Of a stretch of 64,000 nt of DNA, positions 51,842 through 60,994 are shown piece by piece. The notes beneath the pieces were generated by a model. It was given only the letters and a program-made list of their open reading frames with translations, did no database searches and was not told the DNA's origin. The DNA lies in assembly GCA_012026795.1 (NCBI GenBank), contig VEPM01000014.1, forward strand, positions 1-64,000. Reading direction: 5' to 3'. Within the stretch, counting starts at the first letter, position 1. Every line of letters begins with the position of its first letter. This stretch comes from Candidatus Methanoperedens sp. (GTDB lineage Archaea > Halobacteriota > Methanosarcinia > Methanosarcinales > Methanoperedenaceae). Both the position numbers and the translations under genes were made by a program.

Positions 51842-53605
51842 ATGGGCGAAAACCTGCGCACCCCCATCGTATGCGTTATGGGGCATGTGGACCACGGTAA
51901 AACATCTCTTCTTGATAAGATAAGAGGAACCACAATAGCAGAGCGTGAAGCAGGGCTTATAACCCAGCATATCGGTGCGACAGAAGTGCCGCTTGAAATT
52001 ATAAAGCGTGTATGCGGCCCTATATTTAAGGGAGATACAAAGGTCCCCGGGCTTCTTTTTATCGACACTCCCGGCCACAGGGCATTTACCACCCTGAGGG
52101 CTCGCGGCGGGGCGCTTGCCGATCTTGCCGTTCTTGTTGTGGATGTAAATGAGGGATTCCAGCCCCAGACGCTTGAAGCTGTGGAAATCCTCAAGAGATT
52201 CAAAACCCCATTTATTGTGGCAGGAAATAAGATCGATAAAGTACCCGGATGGAATCCGCAGCCAGGAAAGCCGTTCATATTATCTTTTCCAGAACAGACC
52301 GGGTTTGCAAAAAGCGGGCTTGATGAAAAAATATACGTGATCATAGGCAAACTTTATGAAATGGGCTTAAGCTCTGACAGGTATGACAGGGTACGGGATT
52401 TCCAGCGAAACATCGGTATTGTGCCCGTAAGCGCGAAAACAGGAGAGGGCATACCTGATCTTCTTATGATATTGATGGGACTTGCCCAGAAATTCCTTGA
52501 AAAAGATCTTGAGTACAGGGCTGTTGGCCCTGGCGTCGGGACTGTTCTTGAAGTAAAAGAAGAGACTGGTCTTGGAACAACTCTTGATGTGATATTATAT
52601 GATGGGGAATTAAACGTAGGCGACACGATCGTTGTGGGAAGTAGAAACGCCCCTATTTCAACGAAAATACGGGCCCTGTTAAAACCAAGACCGCTTTCCG
52701 AGATGCGCTCCGAAGAGAAATTCAAACAGGTAAAGAAAGTCGTGGCAGCTTCAGGTATCAAGATCGCAGCTCCATCTCTGGAAGGAGCGCTTGCAGGCTC
52801 CCAGGTCCGCGTAGCTACAGGAAATATTGATGAAGTAGGAGCCGCCATAAAATCTGAAATAGACTCGGTACGGATCGAAACAGAATCTAACGGCGTATTG
52901 ATAAAATCAGATACGATCGGCTCACTTGAAGCCCTTGTGAATGAATTAAAAAAAGAAAATATCCCGATCCGGAAGGCCGATATAGGAGACATTTCAAAAC
53001 GTGATGTGGCTGAAGTAAAAACAATCAGGGAACCGCTATTTGCAGTAATCCTGGGATTTGAAGTAGATGTTTTGCCGGATGCAAAAGAAGAACTATCCGG
53101 TTCAGATATTAAATTATTTACAAATAATGTCATCTATCGCATAATAGAGGATTATAAGAAATGGGTAGTGGAACAAAAGCAACTCCTTGAGAGAAAACGT
53201 TATGAGACAATTATCAAACCAGGAAGATTCATCATCATGCCAGACTGTACATTCAGGCAAAGCAAGCCTGCGGTTGTTGGTGTACGTGTCCTGGGCGGTA
53301 TCATTAAAACAAATCTTGAAGTAATGAAAGAGGACGGCACCATTGTCGGAGTAATAAAAGGAATACAGGAGAACAACGAGAATATAAGCGAGGCTAAGGC
53401 CGGGAAAGAAGTGGCTATGGCTATTGATGGGCCTATAGTTGGCCGCCAGATAAAAGAAGGGGATACGCTTTATATTGATATTCCCGAAAAACATGCGAAA
53501 ATCGCAGAACAGGAATTATTCGAAGCCATGAAAATTGAGGACAAAGAGACTCTCATGGCATTCATGGAGATCAAACGCAGAAGTAATCCTTTCTGGGGAA
53601 AGTGA
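51842..53605 (+). CDS. infB: translation initiation factor aIF5B
   Basis: The 587-residue GTPase promotes subunit joining and Met-tRNAi placement. G-domain motifs are GHVDHGKTSLLDKI (G1), DTPGHRAF (G3) and AGNKIDKVPGW (G4). The beta-barrel domains II-IV follow, and the C-terminus (AFMEIKRRSNPFWGK) is the archaeal/eukaryal form. A TATA-like tttattatatacttttaa lies ~25-45 bp upstream; ATG has no clear ribosome site. Confidence 0.96.
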   Translation: MGENLRTPIVCVMGHVDHGKTSLLDKIRGTTIAEREAGLITQHIGATEVPLEIIKRVCGPIFKGDTKVPGLLFIDTPGHRAFTTLRARGGALADLAVLVVDVNEGFQPQTLEAVEILKRFKTPFIVAGNKIDKVPGWNPQPGKPFILSFPEQTGFAKSGLDEKIYVIIGKLYEMGLSSDRYDRVRDFQRNIGIVPVSAKTGEGIPDLLMILMGLAQKFLEKDLEYRAVGPGVGTVLEVKEETGLGTTLDVILYDGELNVGDTIVVGSRNAPISTKIRALLKPRPLSEMRSEEKFKQVKKVVAASGIKIAAPSLEGALAGSQVRVATGNIDEVGAAIKSEIDSVRIETESNGVLIKSDTIGSLEALVNELKKENIPIRKADIGDISKRDVAEVKTIREPLFAVILGFEVDVLPDAKEELSGSDIKLFTNNVIYRIIEDYKKWVVEQKQLLERKRYETIIKPGRFIIMPDCTFRQSKPAVVGVRVLGGIIKTNLEVMKEDGTIVGVIKGIQENNENISEAKAGKEVAMAIDGPIVGRQIKEGDTLYIDIPEKHAKIAEQELFEAMKIEDKETLMAFMEIKRRSNPFWGK

Positions 53606-53716
53606 AATAACCGGTGGGTTTGGGAAAAATCAGAAGGCAATGAGATTATTTCACACATGCTACACAATAACTATTATATAACTGTATAACATAATAAATA
53701 CGTAAGAGGGTACAAA

Positions 53717-54079
53717 ATGTCGATACTTGATGTAACGGAAGATCAGATCTTCCAGACTTTAGGCAAAGGGAGAGACCCTAATTTCAAGCCTATTGAAAAG
53801 GCCAGGCCCCCAATATTAAAACCTAAAAAAACCATCAATCAGAATGTAAGGGCTGCACCTGTAGCAAAAGTTACACAACCCCCGGAACAGGTTGTTAAAC
53901 CTGAAATAGCAATTCTTTCAAAACAAAATGATGATTCGGTTAAGAAGCTTACAGAAGATTTGAATGAACTGAACAACCGCGTTAATGGGATACAGAAAAT
54001 GGTAAAATGGTATGTAATACCCCAATCCGTAGTAGTTGTGGTTCTGATCGTTGCTATTGTGGTAAAAGCTTATTCTTGA
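53717..54079 (+). CDS. small protein with coiled coil and C-terminal membrane anchor
   Basis: The 120-residue protein has an acidic N-terminal segment, a Pro/Lys-rich linker (~30-70), a short coiled coil (SVKKLTEDLNELNNRVNGIQ) and a C-terminal hydrophobic tail (VVVVVLIVAIVV). It resembles a tail-anchored protein. No family is recognised. GAGGGTAC precedes the ATG. Confidence 0.6.
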   Translation: MSILDVTEDQIFQTLGKGRDPNFKPIEKARPPILKPKKTINQNVRAAPVAKVTQPPEQVVKPEIAILSKQNDDSVKKLTEDLNELNNRVNGIQKMVKWYVIPQSVVVVVLIVAIVVKAYS

Positions 54080-54122
54080 ACCAACCGATATTTTATTGTA
54101 TTAGCAATTCTTCTTGGAGGAC

Positions 54123-55316
54123 ATGAAATATATTGTTCTCGTTGGCGATGGGATGGCCGATTATCCTGTTCCTGAACTTGGGGGTCTGACCCCGCTTCAG
54201 GCAGCAGATACTCCTAATATGGATTTTATTGCAAAGCATGGAAAATGCGGGATTGCAAAAACCGTACCTGATAATAAGCCGCCAGGCAGCGATGTTGCGA
54301 ATCTTTCCATAATGGGATATGATCCTGATAAATATTATTCAGGCCGCGGTCCGCTTGAAGCCGCAAGTATAGGAATAAATCTTGAGAAAGACGATATCGC
54401 TTTTCGGTGCAATCTTATTACGGAAAAAAACGGGTTGATCGCCGACTACAGTTCAGGTCATATTTCAAGTGAGGAAGCCGGTATCCTGATAAAAGCCGTA
54501 GATAAGGAACTTGGCAAATCGTGCAGGTTCCATGCAGGCGTAAGTTACAGGCATCTGCTCGTAATGAAACGCGCGGAGTTTGCACAGTGTACCCCGCCCC
54601 ATGACGTAGTAGGCCAGCCTGTTGAAGATGTATTGCCGCGAGGTGAGGATTCGCAATACCTGGTTTCACTTATAAAAGCATCACGACCTGTTCTTGAAAA
54701 CCATGAAATCAATAACAAAAGAAAAAAAGCAGGAAAGAACATAGCCAACCTTATCTGGCCATGGGGACAGGGAAAAGCGCCTGAAATGCCTCTGTTTAAA
54801 GATATGTTCGGGGCTTCGGGTTCTATCATCTCGGCGGTTGATCTTTTAAAAGGGATCGGGAAATATGCAGGCCTGAATGTCATAGATGTTCCGGGAGCCA
54901 CAGGGTATCTTGATACTAATTTCTCCGGAAAAGCACAATACGCGCTTGATTCGTTAAAAGAACGGGATTTTGTCCTTGTGCATGTCGAAGCGCCTGATGA
55001 GGCAGGACATATGGGAAATATAGAAGCAAAAATAAAAGCGATTTCTGATTTCGATGAGAAAGTAGTAGGCGGTATGCTTAATGAACTTGGCGGATTCGGG
55101 GATTATAAAATACTTATTTTACCTGACCACCCAACCCCCATATCCATAAAAACGCATACAAGAGAACCAGTTCCCTTTGCAATTTATTCTTCTGTGGAAA
55201 GCGCTGATTATGTGGACAGGTATGATGAATTCGCGGCAAAAGAAGGGATTTTCGGGCTTGTGGAAGGATACAGGCTGATGAATTTACTGATTGAGGATAA
55301 GAGAAACGGAAAATGA
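54123..55316 (+). CDS. apgM: cofactor-independent phosphoglycerate mutase
   Basis: The protein is about 397 residues from ATG 54123; an in-frame TTG at 54114 lies within the GGAGG and is unlikely. It isomerises 3- and 2-phosphoglycerate. Alkaline-phosphatase-type metal residues are in [40 protein letters not shown] (Ser nucleophile) and [18 protein letters not shown] late [20 protein letters not shown] completes the site. Length matches archaeal aPGM. Confidence 0.94.
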   Translation: MKYIVLVGDGMADYPVPELGGLTPLQAADTPNMDFIAKHGKCGIAKTVPDNKPPGSDVANLSIMGYDPDKYYSGRGPLEAASIGINLEKDDIAFRCNLITEKNGLIADYSSGHISSEEAGILIKAVDKELGKSCRFHAGVSYRHLLVMKRAEFAQCTPPHDVVGQPVEDVLPRGEDSQYLVSLIKASRPVLENHEINNKRKKAGKNIANLIWPWGQGKAPEMPLFKDMFGASGSIISAVDLLKGIGKYAGLNVIDVPGATGYLDTNFSGKAQYALDSLKERDFVLVHVEAPDEAGHMGNIEAKIKAISDFDEKVVGGMLNELGGFGDYKILILPDHPTPISIKTHTREPVPFAIYSSVESADYVDRYDEFAAKEGIFGLVEGYRLMNLLIEDKRNGK

Positions 55317-55323
55317 GGCTGTT

Positions 55324-55593
55324 TTGGATCCGGAGACGTACTGGTATTTAATAGGAATTATTGCTGCATTGCTGACTACATTTGGTTTTGTGCCCCAGAT
55401 AATCAAAATGCATAGAACCAGATCTTCAAAGGATGTGAGCCTTGTAACTTTATTCCAGTTCAGCGCAGGCGTTTTCCTGTGGACGTTGTATGGGATACAT
55501 CTTGGGGATGTTATTATCGTTATGGCGAATGTTACCAGTTTCTTAATTCTTATAACAGCGATCTGCGTGTATTACTATTATTCTAAAAAATAG
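55324..55593 (+). CDS. SemiSWEET-type PQ-loop transporter
   Basis: The protein is about 89 residues from TTG 55324 (MDPETYWYLIG), with TGAGG at 55312-55316; ATG 55291 is also in frame but overlaps apgM. Three membrane segments form the SemiSWEET half-transporter, with the PQ motif GFVPQIIKMHRTRSSKDVSL and the conserved WTLYGIHLGD. It dimerises to form a small-sugar channel. It overlaps or abuts the end of apgM. Confidence 0.82.
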   Translation: MDPETYWYLIGIIAALLTTFGFVPQIIKMHRTRSSKDVSLVTLFQFSAGVFLWTLYGIHLGDVIIVMANVTSFLILITAICVYYYYSKK

Positions 55594-55701
55594 TTACTTT
55601 TCCCTGTCGTAAATTTTAGCATCTTATGAGGTGTAAGAGCTTATCTGAAAATTTGACCTACATTTGTTTTTCACACCGATTCGATGCACATAATTGGTTA
55701 T

Positions 55702-56094
55702 CTAATATAAAAATACCAGTGCCAGGATCATAAGCGCTATAGTCAATAAAATAGAAATAATCGCATATCGTTTGTCAGAACCAAAAACAATCGGTATCGG
55801 TCCGATCAATATTACACCTCCGCCTTTTACTTCTGTCTCAGGTTCCGTGTCTGAAATGCTTTTTTTTCCGGGAATTTCATTCTTCCTCCCGAGGAAAAAC
55901 ATCAATAGCATCAGGATAACACCGATAAGCATCGCTATCACTGTGATCTCAGGGGATGTCCCGAACGCTATGGGGATAGGGCCTATCATAATAAGACCGC
56001 CGATATTTGTATTTTGCGAGGAAACTATAGTCCCTATGAAAACCATTGCAAAACCAATAAGTATGAGGGCAATACCCGATTTTATCAATTTCAT
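55702..56094 (-). CDS. TIGR00304/DUF131-like membrane protein with internal duplication
   Basis: The 130-residue protein contains four hydrophobic segments arranged as two repeats. Each repeat carries GG(L/V)I(M/L)IGPIPI(A/V)FG (GGLIMIGPIPIAFG and GGVILIGPIPIVFG), the hallmark of this archaeal family of unknown function. The linker is charged (GRKNEIPGKKSISDTEPETE). It begins 4 bp inside the DUF366 gene. Confidence 0.78.
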   Translation of the reverse strand: MKLIKSGIALILIGFAMVFIGTIVSSQNTNIGGLIMIGPIPIAFGTSPEITVIAMLIGVILMLLMFFLGRKNEIPGKKSISDTEPETEVKGGGVILIGPIPIVFGSDKRYAIISILLTIALMILALVFLY

Positions 56095-56651
56095 AAGCTT
56101 TTTGTTTTAACGATATCGCCTTCAATATCCTCAATTTCACGGACAAAATTATCTGCAATATCTTTTGCGACTGCTTCCCAGTCTTTTATTCCAATTTCAG
56201 TTAGTGCTGCGGTCCTGACATCGTGAGGTGTTCCCTGTGTCGTGATATTGATCCCGCAATGGATTTTTTCACTCGTTACACCCGCACTTGCAATGCTTAC
56301 AGTAAGTTTCCCGTTATCCACAAAAAGATCATCGCCGTTGCGGGTTGTTTTTATGCCGTATTTTCCAAGCACATCCCTTATGCTTACGATAAGAAGGCGC
56401 TGCATGTAATATGCAAGCCGCATACTTGCAGGTGAATCAAATCTCTCTACAATAAAATGGATCAGGTCATCGCCCATAATGGTTTTCCCTGCTTTTTCAT
56501 CTTCAAGATCCTTCATGTTTTCAAACGTCACATCCATGGGGCCATGGAAAACCACTATGGAATCGCCTTTTATCCCCATACTATAAGCCCATAATGGTGC
56601 TATCTGGGAGCCGTCATATTTTATTGCATCTGGAAGGATTATTGAGTTCAT
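56091..56651 (-). CDS. DUF366 family protein
   Basis: The 186-residue soluble protein matches archaeal DUF366: PDAIKYDGSQIAPLWAYSMG, VVFHGPMDVTFENMKDLEDE, FDSPASMRLAYYMQRLLIVS and IHCGINITTQGTPHDVRTAA. Function is unknown; a structural link to nucleic-acid-processing proteins has been suggested, but I cannot support it. The start codon overlaps the iscB stop (ATGA), so its ribosome site (GGAG) lies inside the iscB 3' end. Confidence 0.82.
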   Translation of the reverse strand: MNSIILPDAIKYDGSQIAPLWAYSMGIKGDSIVVFHGPMDVTFENMKDLEDEKAGKTIMGDDLIHFIVERFDSPASMRLAYYMQRLLIVSIRDVLGKYGIKTTRNGDDLFVDNGKLTVSIASAGVTSEKIHCGINITTQGTPHDVRTAALTEIGIKDWEAVAKDIADNFVREIEDIEGDIVKTKSL

Positions 56652-58186
56652 AATACTCCGTGGGGTGTAGCGGTAGCGGAAACCACACTCTTTAGAGTGT
56701 GGGGGAGCGTACCCCGCCTCAAATTCGAGATCAAAAACGTATTAGCAGTTTCTAATAGCGTGAGTTCTTTCGCCTTTGCTGAGGCATGGATTTTTGTACC
56801 ATCAAGTTGTCTCAATTCAAAATAACCGGTTTTTCTTCTCCCGAATACGAAACATTCAATATTATTCCATAGAACTTTATCGAATCTTTGGAATCCGTGA
56901 ATGAATCGGGCAGCCGTGTTCTTGATATGGCTTCTATCGCCTTTGAATAATTTACGATTACATTTTCTGACCTGTTGGATTAAATGGCTTACTGGACTTC
57001 TTTCTTGTATAGTTCCACCTGCGATTACAAAAGCATCGGTATTATGGGATTTATCAAGATCCAATGCAATTCTATTAAATTTTGTGATATATCCATAAGT
57101 GTGATTTACAATATTTCCTGCAGCCCTTAACATATTGACCATTTTCCATCTTACTATTGACATAAAAGTTTCCGGTTTGAAACTTGTGGGTAATTTTATA
57201 TCCAGTTTCAGTTTTCCTTTTGAAACTTTTGTATGACAGGTCTGGCAAAGGGTCAATAGATTATCAGGGGCATTTCCACCGATTTGTCTTGAAATAATAT
57301 GATGTATTTCAAGTATCGGGTCTTTTGATTTACCTTTACATGCCTGACATGTATGATCGTCCCGGTGAAGCACATATTCCCTGACATTCCAGCTATCTTT
57401 CTGTACTCCGTTCTGATATCCAGCTCCGGATATTTTAGGATTCTTGATTTTCTGGATATCAAATGCAGCTACTTCAATAACGATCTTCGTAATCGGAAGC
57501 AATCTTTTTATGTTGTCAATTAACTTGATATGGCTTTCAAGTTTATGCTGGATTGAAGGAGCAAGCCATCCATCTGGTTTTTTTCGGTTAAGGAATCTTG
57601 GTGGTCTGTACCATGTTTTTCTGCTGCGTCTTGCTCTGCGATACTGCTTTCTTTCCGAATTGAGTTTTACCGTATCTGAGCGAAGTATTACCTTGGCGGA
57701 ATACACTTCTTTCCTGTCTGTTATTGCAGATAATCCCACATTCAAGAATCCGCTATCCACTCCAAGAATTATCGGTTGTTTTGTTTCTCCTGTTGCATAT
57801 TTTAGTTGAATCGTGAATGGTGTTCTCCTGATTACTTTCGCTTTATCCTCCTTTAATAACTTTTTTGCTTTTTGTGGTGTTGTAGGCATGAGTGTTTTTC
57901 CTCTCATGTTTAGAACATAAACAGCAGATACACTCGTGTTCTGCTTTGCGTGTTCTGTCGCAATTAGAGCCGCATCGGAGTTGTTAGGAGATGTTTTTAA
58001 ACCTATTACACTGAGAGTTTCCTCTAAACCGTTGCGCCAGTTTACGTCGCACACACGTATGGCTTTGCCATACCTGGATACAGCGTGAACCGATGTTTCG
58101 GTTCTGTTTAATAATAGATCACAGTTGCCACTAACGTGCGGAATATCGGTGGGTGTGTATGTATTTCTTTCTTCTAACTTCTGCAT
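56648..58186 (-). CDS. iscB: IscB RNA-guided nuclease (RRXRR/HNH) with N-terminal extension
   Basis: The 512-residue protein has a PLMP domain at ~89-130 (YVLNMRGKTLMPTTPQKAKK). The split RuvC residues are Asp143 (ILGVDSGFLNVG), Glu238 (IVIEVAAFD), and His381/Asp384 (HNTDAFVIAGG). A basic bridge helix lies at ~180-198 (QYRRARRSRKTWYRPPRF). The HNH at ~278-320 has His295/His296 (LEIHHIISRQIGG) and zinc-like Cys pairs. All catalytic residues are intact. Known IscBs start near the PLMP domain; here an ~88-residue extension precedes it, coding through hairpins that could be omegaRNA. No TnpA is nearby. A CCACACTCT/AGAGTGTGG hairpin (56686-56705) near the 3' end resembles an IS200/IS605 right end. 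Confidence 0.88.
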   Translation of the reverse strand: MQKLEERNTYTPTDIPHVSGNCDLLLNRTETSVHAVSRYGKAIRVCDVNWRNGLEETLSVIGLKTSPNNSDAALIATEHAKQNTSVSAVYVLNMRGKTLMPTTPQKAKKLLKEDKAKVIRRTPFTIQLKYATGETKQPIILGVDSGFLNVGLSAITDRKEVYSAKVILRSDTVKLNSERKQYRRARRSRKTWYRPPRFLNRKKPDGWLAPSIQHKLESHIKLIDNIKRLLPITKIVIEVAAFDIQKIKNPKISGAGYQNGVQKDSWNVREYVLHRDDHTCQACKGKSKDPILEIHHIISRQIGGNAPDNLLTLCQTCHTKVSKGKLKLDIKLPTSFKPETFMSIVRWKMVNMLRAAGNIVNHTYGYITKFNRIALDLDKSHNTDAFVIAGGTIQERSPVSHLIQQVRKCNRKLFKGDRSHIKNTAARFIHGFQRFDKVLWNNIECFVFGRRKTGYFELRQLDGTKIHASAKAKELTLLETANTFLISNLRRGTLPHTLKSVVSATATPHGVL

Positions 58187-58264
58187 AATTTATGCCTCCT
58201 TGTCAACCTGTTACCCATGCTCCTCACAGAACATGCCCACAGCCTTCAGGTGTGGGTGATTGAC
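57923..58264 (-). ncRNA. candidate omegaRNA scaffold overlapping iscB 5' end
   Basis: IscB omegaRNAs are encoded immediately 5' of the PLMP domain, with the guide at the outer end. On the minus strand this region holds several strong hairpins: GTATGGC-AAA-GCCATAC (58057-58073), AACCGA/TCGGTT (58088-58103), and CCCACA/TGTGGG (58236-58256). The last is enclosed by an outer GTCAA/TTGAC pairing (58202-58206 with 58260-58264). The first two lie in the extension 57923-58186. The guide would be the sequence just beyond 58264. Boundaries are approximate. Confidence 0.4.
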
Positions 58265-58368
58265 GATTGTTGGATCCTTATTGTTTCTGTATCTATAATA
58301 AGTGAAACTATTTGAGGATATTTCTAATTCAAAAATCTTATTTAGTAGAAAGTAGAAAGTAGACTAAT

Positions 58369-58632
58369 ATGGCCGAGAATACAAGTGTCAAAATAAGTTC
58401 GGATGCGAAAATAATTCTTGATAACCTATTCCAGCAATTACGCAGCAGTGGAATTAAAATTACAGAGAAAAAAATCCTCGATATACTTATCTCAAATTCA
58501 GATGTCGCAACAATAAAAAAACTCCTGAAAAAAGAAGATAATACTGCCCTCATTATGCTGAAAAAGCCTGTGCATTGGGGAGTTGCAGATTCTTCAGAAG
58601 ATATAGACCGATATCTTTACGGGGACTCATGA
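58369..58632 (+). CDS. antitoxin of a PIN-type toxin-antitoxin pair
   Basis: The 87-residue protein begins MAENTSVKISSDAKIILDNL, with a helical N-terminal DNA-binding-like segment, and ends in a toxin-binding tail (HWGVADSSEDIDRYLYGDS). It is charged and short, and its stop overlaps the PIN gene start (ATGA). This order and overlap are typical of VapBC-like modules. Its DNA-binding fold cannot be assigned by eye. Confidence 0.75.
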   Translation: MAENTSVKISSDAKIILDNLFQQLRSSGIKITEKKILDILISNSDVATIKKLLKKEDNTALIMLKKPVHWGVADSSEDIDRYLYGDS

Positions 58633-59033
58633 GCCTTCTTATTGACACTTCTGCGCTTATAGCTGCAAGAAATGCTGATGATAAAAATCATGATAAAGCT
58701 CTTGTTATCATGACCGGGGCTTTAAAGGGGGAATATGGAAAATTGTATGTCAGCGATTATATCTTTGATGAAGCAGTAACCATTGCTTACCTTCGGACTG
58801 GCAATAAAAATTTTGCGAAAGATATAGGCAGGTTCTCAAGAGCCAGGCCAATTATATTCAGGTTCCTTGAGCCTGTCGACTTTGAGAGGGCATGGGATCT
58901 TTATCTAAAATTTAAAGATAAGAATTTTAGTTTCACGGATTGCACCAATATTGCAATGATGGATAGACATAATATTGACACACTTTTCACTTATGATTCT
59001 GAATTTAACGGGATCGTGAGTGTAATAAGTTGA
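58629..59033 (+). CDS. vapC: PIN-domain ribonuclease toxin (VapC-like)
   Basis: The protein is about 134 residues from ATG 58629. The acidic triad is visible: Asp6 (LLIDTSALIAARNADD), a middle Glu (SDYIFDEAVTIAYL), and the late Asp pair (FSFTDCTNIAMMDRHNIDTL, with DSEFNG). VapC toxins cleave tRNA or rRNA when free of antitoxin. The module lies directly upstream of the multiheme cytochrome gene. Confidence 0.85.
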   Translation: MSLLIDTSALIAARNADDKNHDKALVIMTGALKGEYGKLYVSDYIFDEAVTIAYLRTGNKNFAKDIGRFSRARPIIFRFLEPVDFERAWDLYLKFKDKNFSFTDCTNIAMMDRHNIDTLFTYDSEFNGIVSVIS

Positions 59034-59113
59034 AATATCGTGATCAAATCGAAAACATAATATACATGCCCAACACGATTCATACAAAAACGGGTATTGG
59101 TTGATGATTTGAT

Positions 59114-60073
59114 ATGAAGATAGGAAGATTTATTATTTTATTGATTTTCATACCTGTCGTATTTTCGACAGCGGCATATGCAGCAGAAGCAAACTTTACA
59201 GCATCTTTACTGACGGCAAATGATGTTAATTGTAAAAAATGCCATACTGATACCCCGCATATCATCCATGCCAATAAGCCGGTGGAATGCGTGAACTGTC
59301 ATGGTGACAAGCTGAATGTATCAGTACCCCAGTGCACAAAATGCCATAATGGGCCAATCCATCAGGTACATGCAGGGAAAGTGGCCACACAGACCTGCGC
59401 ATATTGCCATAAAACCATAACTGATGTACATAATAATCTTCTGAAAGATGCAGTATGCTCCCATTGTCACCAGGACCTGATACAGGTGCATGGAAACAAT
59501 GAAGCATGCGTAAAATGTCATAAATCACCTCCGGCTATTGTTAAACCACTACAATCAGAAGGAATGACTCTCATTTGCCAGAACTGTCATTCGGCTTCCA
59601 GCGTTGCAACTATCCACGGGGGAGTCGATGAAAAGAAAGGTTGTTACGGATGCCACAAAGGTACTTCCAAAGCCAGCGGCAGCGAGATACCACATGCGAT
59701 CCATGCTTCAAAGGTGGATTGTCAAAACTGCCACCAGGAAAATGGGCAGGTTGTAGTACCTAAATGCACAAGATGCCATGATATTGATACACTGCATGCC
59801 TTTAATAAGATTGGGAAATTAACGTCGCAAAGTGGATTGCAGTGCTCTGCCTGCCATACGGAAGAGACAAAATTGTCAGCGCCGCAAGCAGTTCCATCGC
59901 AGCCTGCAATTACGGTCACAACTGTATCAGCTGTGGAAACAGCCAAACCTGGAAACACCCCGGATAATACCATTCCCCAGGCTTCACCAGTGAAATCTCC
60001 GGGATTTACCGGAATACTCGCAATAGGACTTGTGATCGCAGGATATATTATCAGGAAACGGGGCTTGAATTAA
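59114..60073 (+). CDS. 11-heme multiheme cytochrome c with PGF-CTERM-like anchor
   Basis: The 319-residue exported protein has a signal peptide (~4-24, cleavage after AYAA) and eleven CXXCH motifs: CKKCH, CVNCH, CTKCH, CAYCH, CSHCH, CVKCH, CQNCH, CYGCH, CQNCH, CTRCH and CSACH. Many additional His residues could serve as distal ligands (PHIIHANK, GPIHQVHAGK, IPHAIHASK). After the last heme comes a Pro/Thr-rich stalk. A C-terminal PGFTG-hydrophobic-RKRG tail suggests archaeosortase-type anchoring. It probably moves electrons at the cell surface, as ANME cytochromes do. No maturation gene is nearby. Confidence 0.9.
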   Translation: MKIGRFIILLIFIPVVFSTAAYAAEANFTASLLTANDVNCKKCHTDTPHIIHANKPVECVNCHGDKLNVSVPQCTKCHNGPIHQVHAGKVATQTCAYCHKTITDVHNNLLKDAVCSHCHQDLIQVHGNNEACVKCHKSPPAIVKPLQSEGMTLICQNCHSASSVATIHGGVDEKKGCYGCHKGTSKASGSEIPHAIHASKVDCQNCHQENGQVVVPKCTRCHDIDTLHAFNKIGKLTSQSGLQCSACHTEETKLSAPQAVPSQPAITVTTVSAVETAKPGNTPDNTIPQASPVKSPGFTGILAIGLVIAGYIIRKRGLN

Positions 60074-60145
60074 GAGCATGTCTCAATATTTATTCTGGAA
60101 AGGATTTACAGGATCGAATAAATAATCCAGAAACCAGAGGCAACT

Positions 60146-60856
60146 TCAGGCTGCCTTTAGCGTGATCACGGGTTTACTTGCCCCGATCTTGCACGAATCA
60201 GAACATTTCATGCAGGCGAGACAATCCGTTGATTCTATATTTTTGCTTTTTCCCGTATAATCCTTGCACAGGTCAAGATTACATGATGAGTGACATTTTT
60301 TGCAATTCCTGCAATCTCCTATCGATATATTGAGGATTTTATTCTTCGCGATAAGTGATTGAGCGTATCCAACAGGACAAAAACTGCACCATGTCCTTGG
60401 CATGTAAATAATACCCAGAGGTATGGAAATCAAGAGTGTAGTCATGATACACATGAATACAATGAAACCTCCGATCGAGGCAAGCTCATCATCCGATGTC
60501 AGCAGCGGATTTTTATCAAGAAGTACCATAATAAACATTATTGTTAGTATTGAAGCAATGAACAATTTGAACGCTTTTGACCTCAAAAAATCCGGTATTC
60601 TGGACTTGTTCGATATTTTCTCAACAAAATATTCAAGGAATGTGCCACGAGGACAGAGCCACCCGCACCAGAACCTTCCCAGTATAGGTGCCATGAGAAT
60701 TCCTCCGGCAATTATAAATCCGATCAGAAGAAGTCCTATCTCGAAATAAAGGTCATTGTGGATTATCAGGCCATATACTGCTATTGTAAATATTATCAAA
60801 CTTATGGCAAGTGACGTGAATTGTGTCGTTTTTCTTATTTTTTGGAATTTATCCAT
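60146..60856 (-). CDS. NapH-like membrane ferredoxin
   Basis: The 236-residue protein starts at ATG 60856 behind GGAGATAT; the frame to 60889 has no site. Four or five membrane segments are present. Loop cysteines are in GRFWCGWLCPRGTFLEYF and TWCSFCPVGYAQSLI. Two C-terminal [4Fe-4S] sites are in IGDCRNCKKCHSSCNLDLCK and TDCLACMKCSDSCK. NapH/CcoG-type proteins link the quinone pool to periplasmic electron acceptors or donors. It converges on the multiheme cytochrome gene (72-bp gap), a plausible electron partner. Confidence 0.85.
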   Translation of the reverse strand: MDKFQKIRKTTQFTSLAISLIIFTIAVYGLIIHNDLYFEIGLLLIGFIIAGGILMAPILGRFWCGWLCPRGTFLEYFVEKISNKSRIPDFLRSKAFKLFIASILTIMFIMVLLDKNPLLTSDDELASIGGFIVFMCIMTTLLISIPLGIIYMPRTWCSFCPVGYAQSLIAKNKILNISIGDCRNCKKCHSSCNLDLCKDYTGKSKNIESTDCLACMKCSDSCKIGASKPVITLKAA

Positions 60857-60936
60857 ATATCTCCTTTTCGAAAGTGGCGTTATAGTCAATCAGTATTAAA
60901 TAAGCCGATAGGAATTCAAAGATTAATTGAACGCTC

Positions 60937-60994
60937 ACCGCAAAGAACGCAAAGGGAGCAAAGATTTGCTTCTATGCTTTGCGTTTTTTGCGGT
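60937..60994. repeat. ACCGCAAAGAACGCAAAG-type inverted repeat
   Basis: ACCGCAAAGAACGCAAAG is followed by GGAGCAAAG, a short loop, and CTTTGCGTTTTTTGCGGT, forming a long hairpin. The same family appears as a half-element at 46198-46225. The rest of the 60857-61173 gap is AT-rich and shows no gene. Confidence 0.7.

Noticed and set aside
52354-53133. 259-codon minus-strand frame
   Set aside because: It is antisense to aIF5B, with a Ser/Phe-rich composition and no motif.
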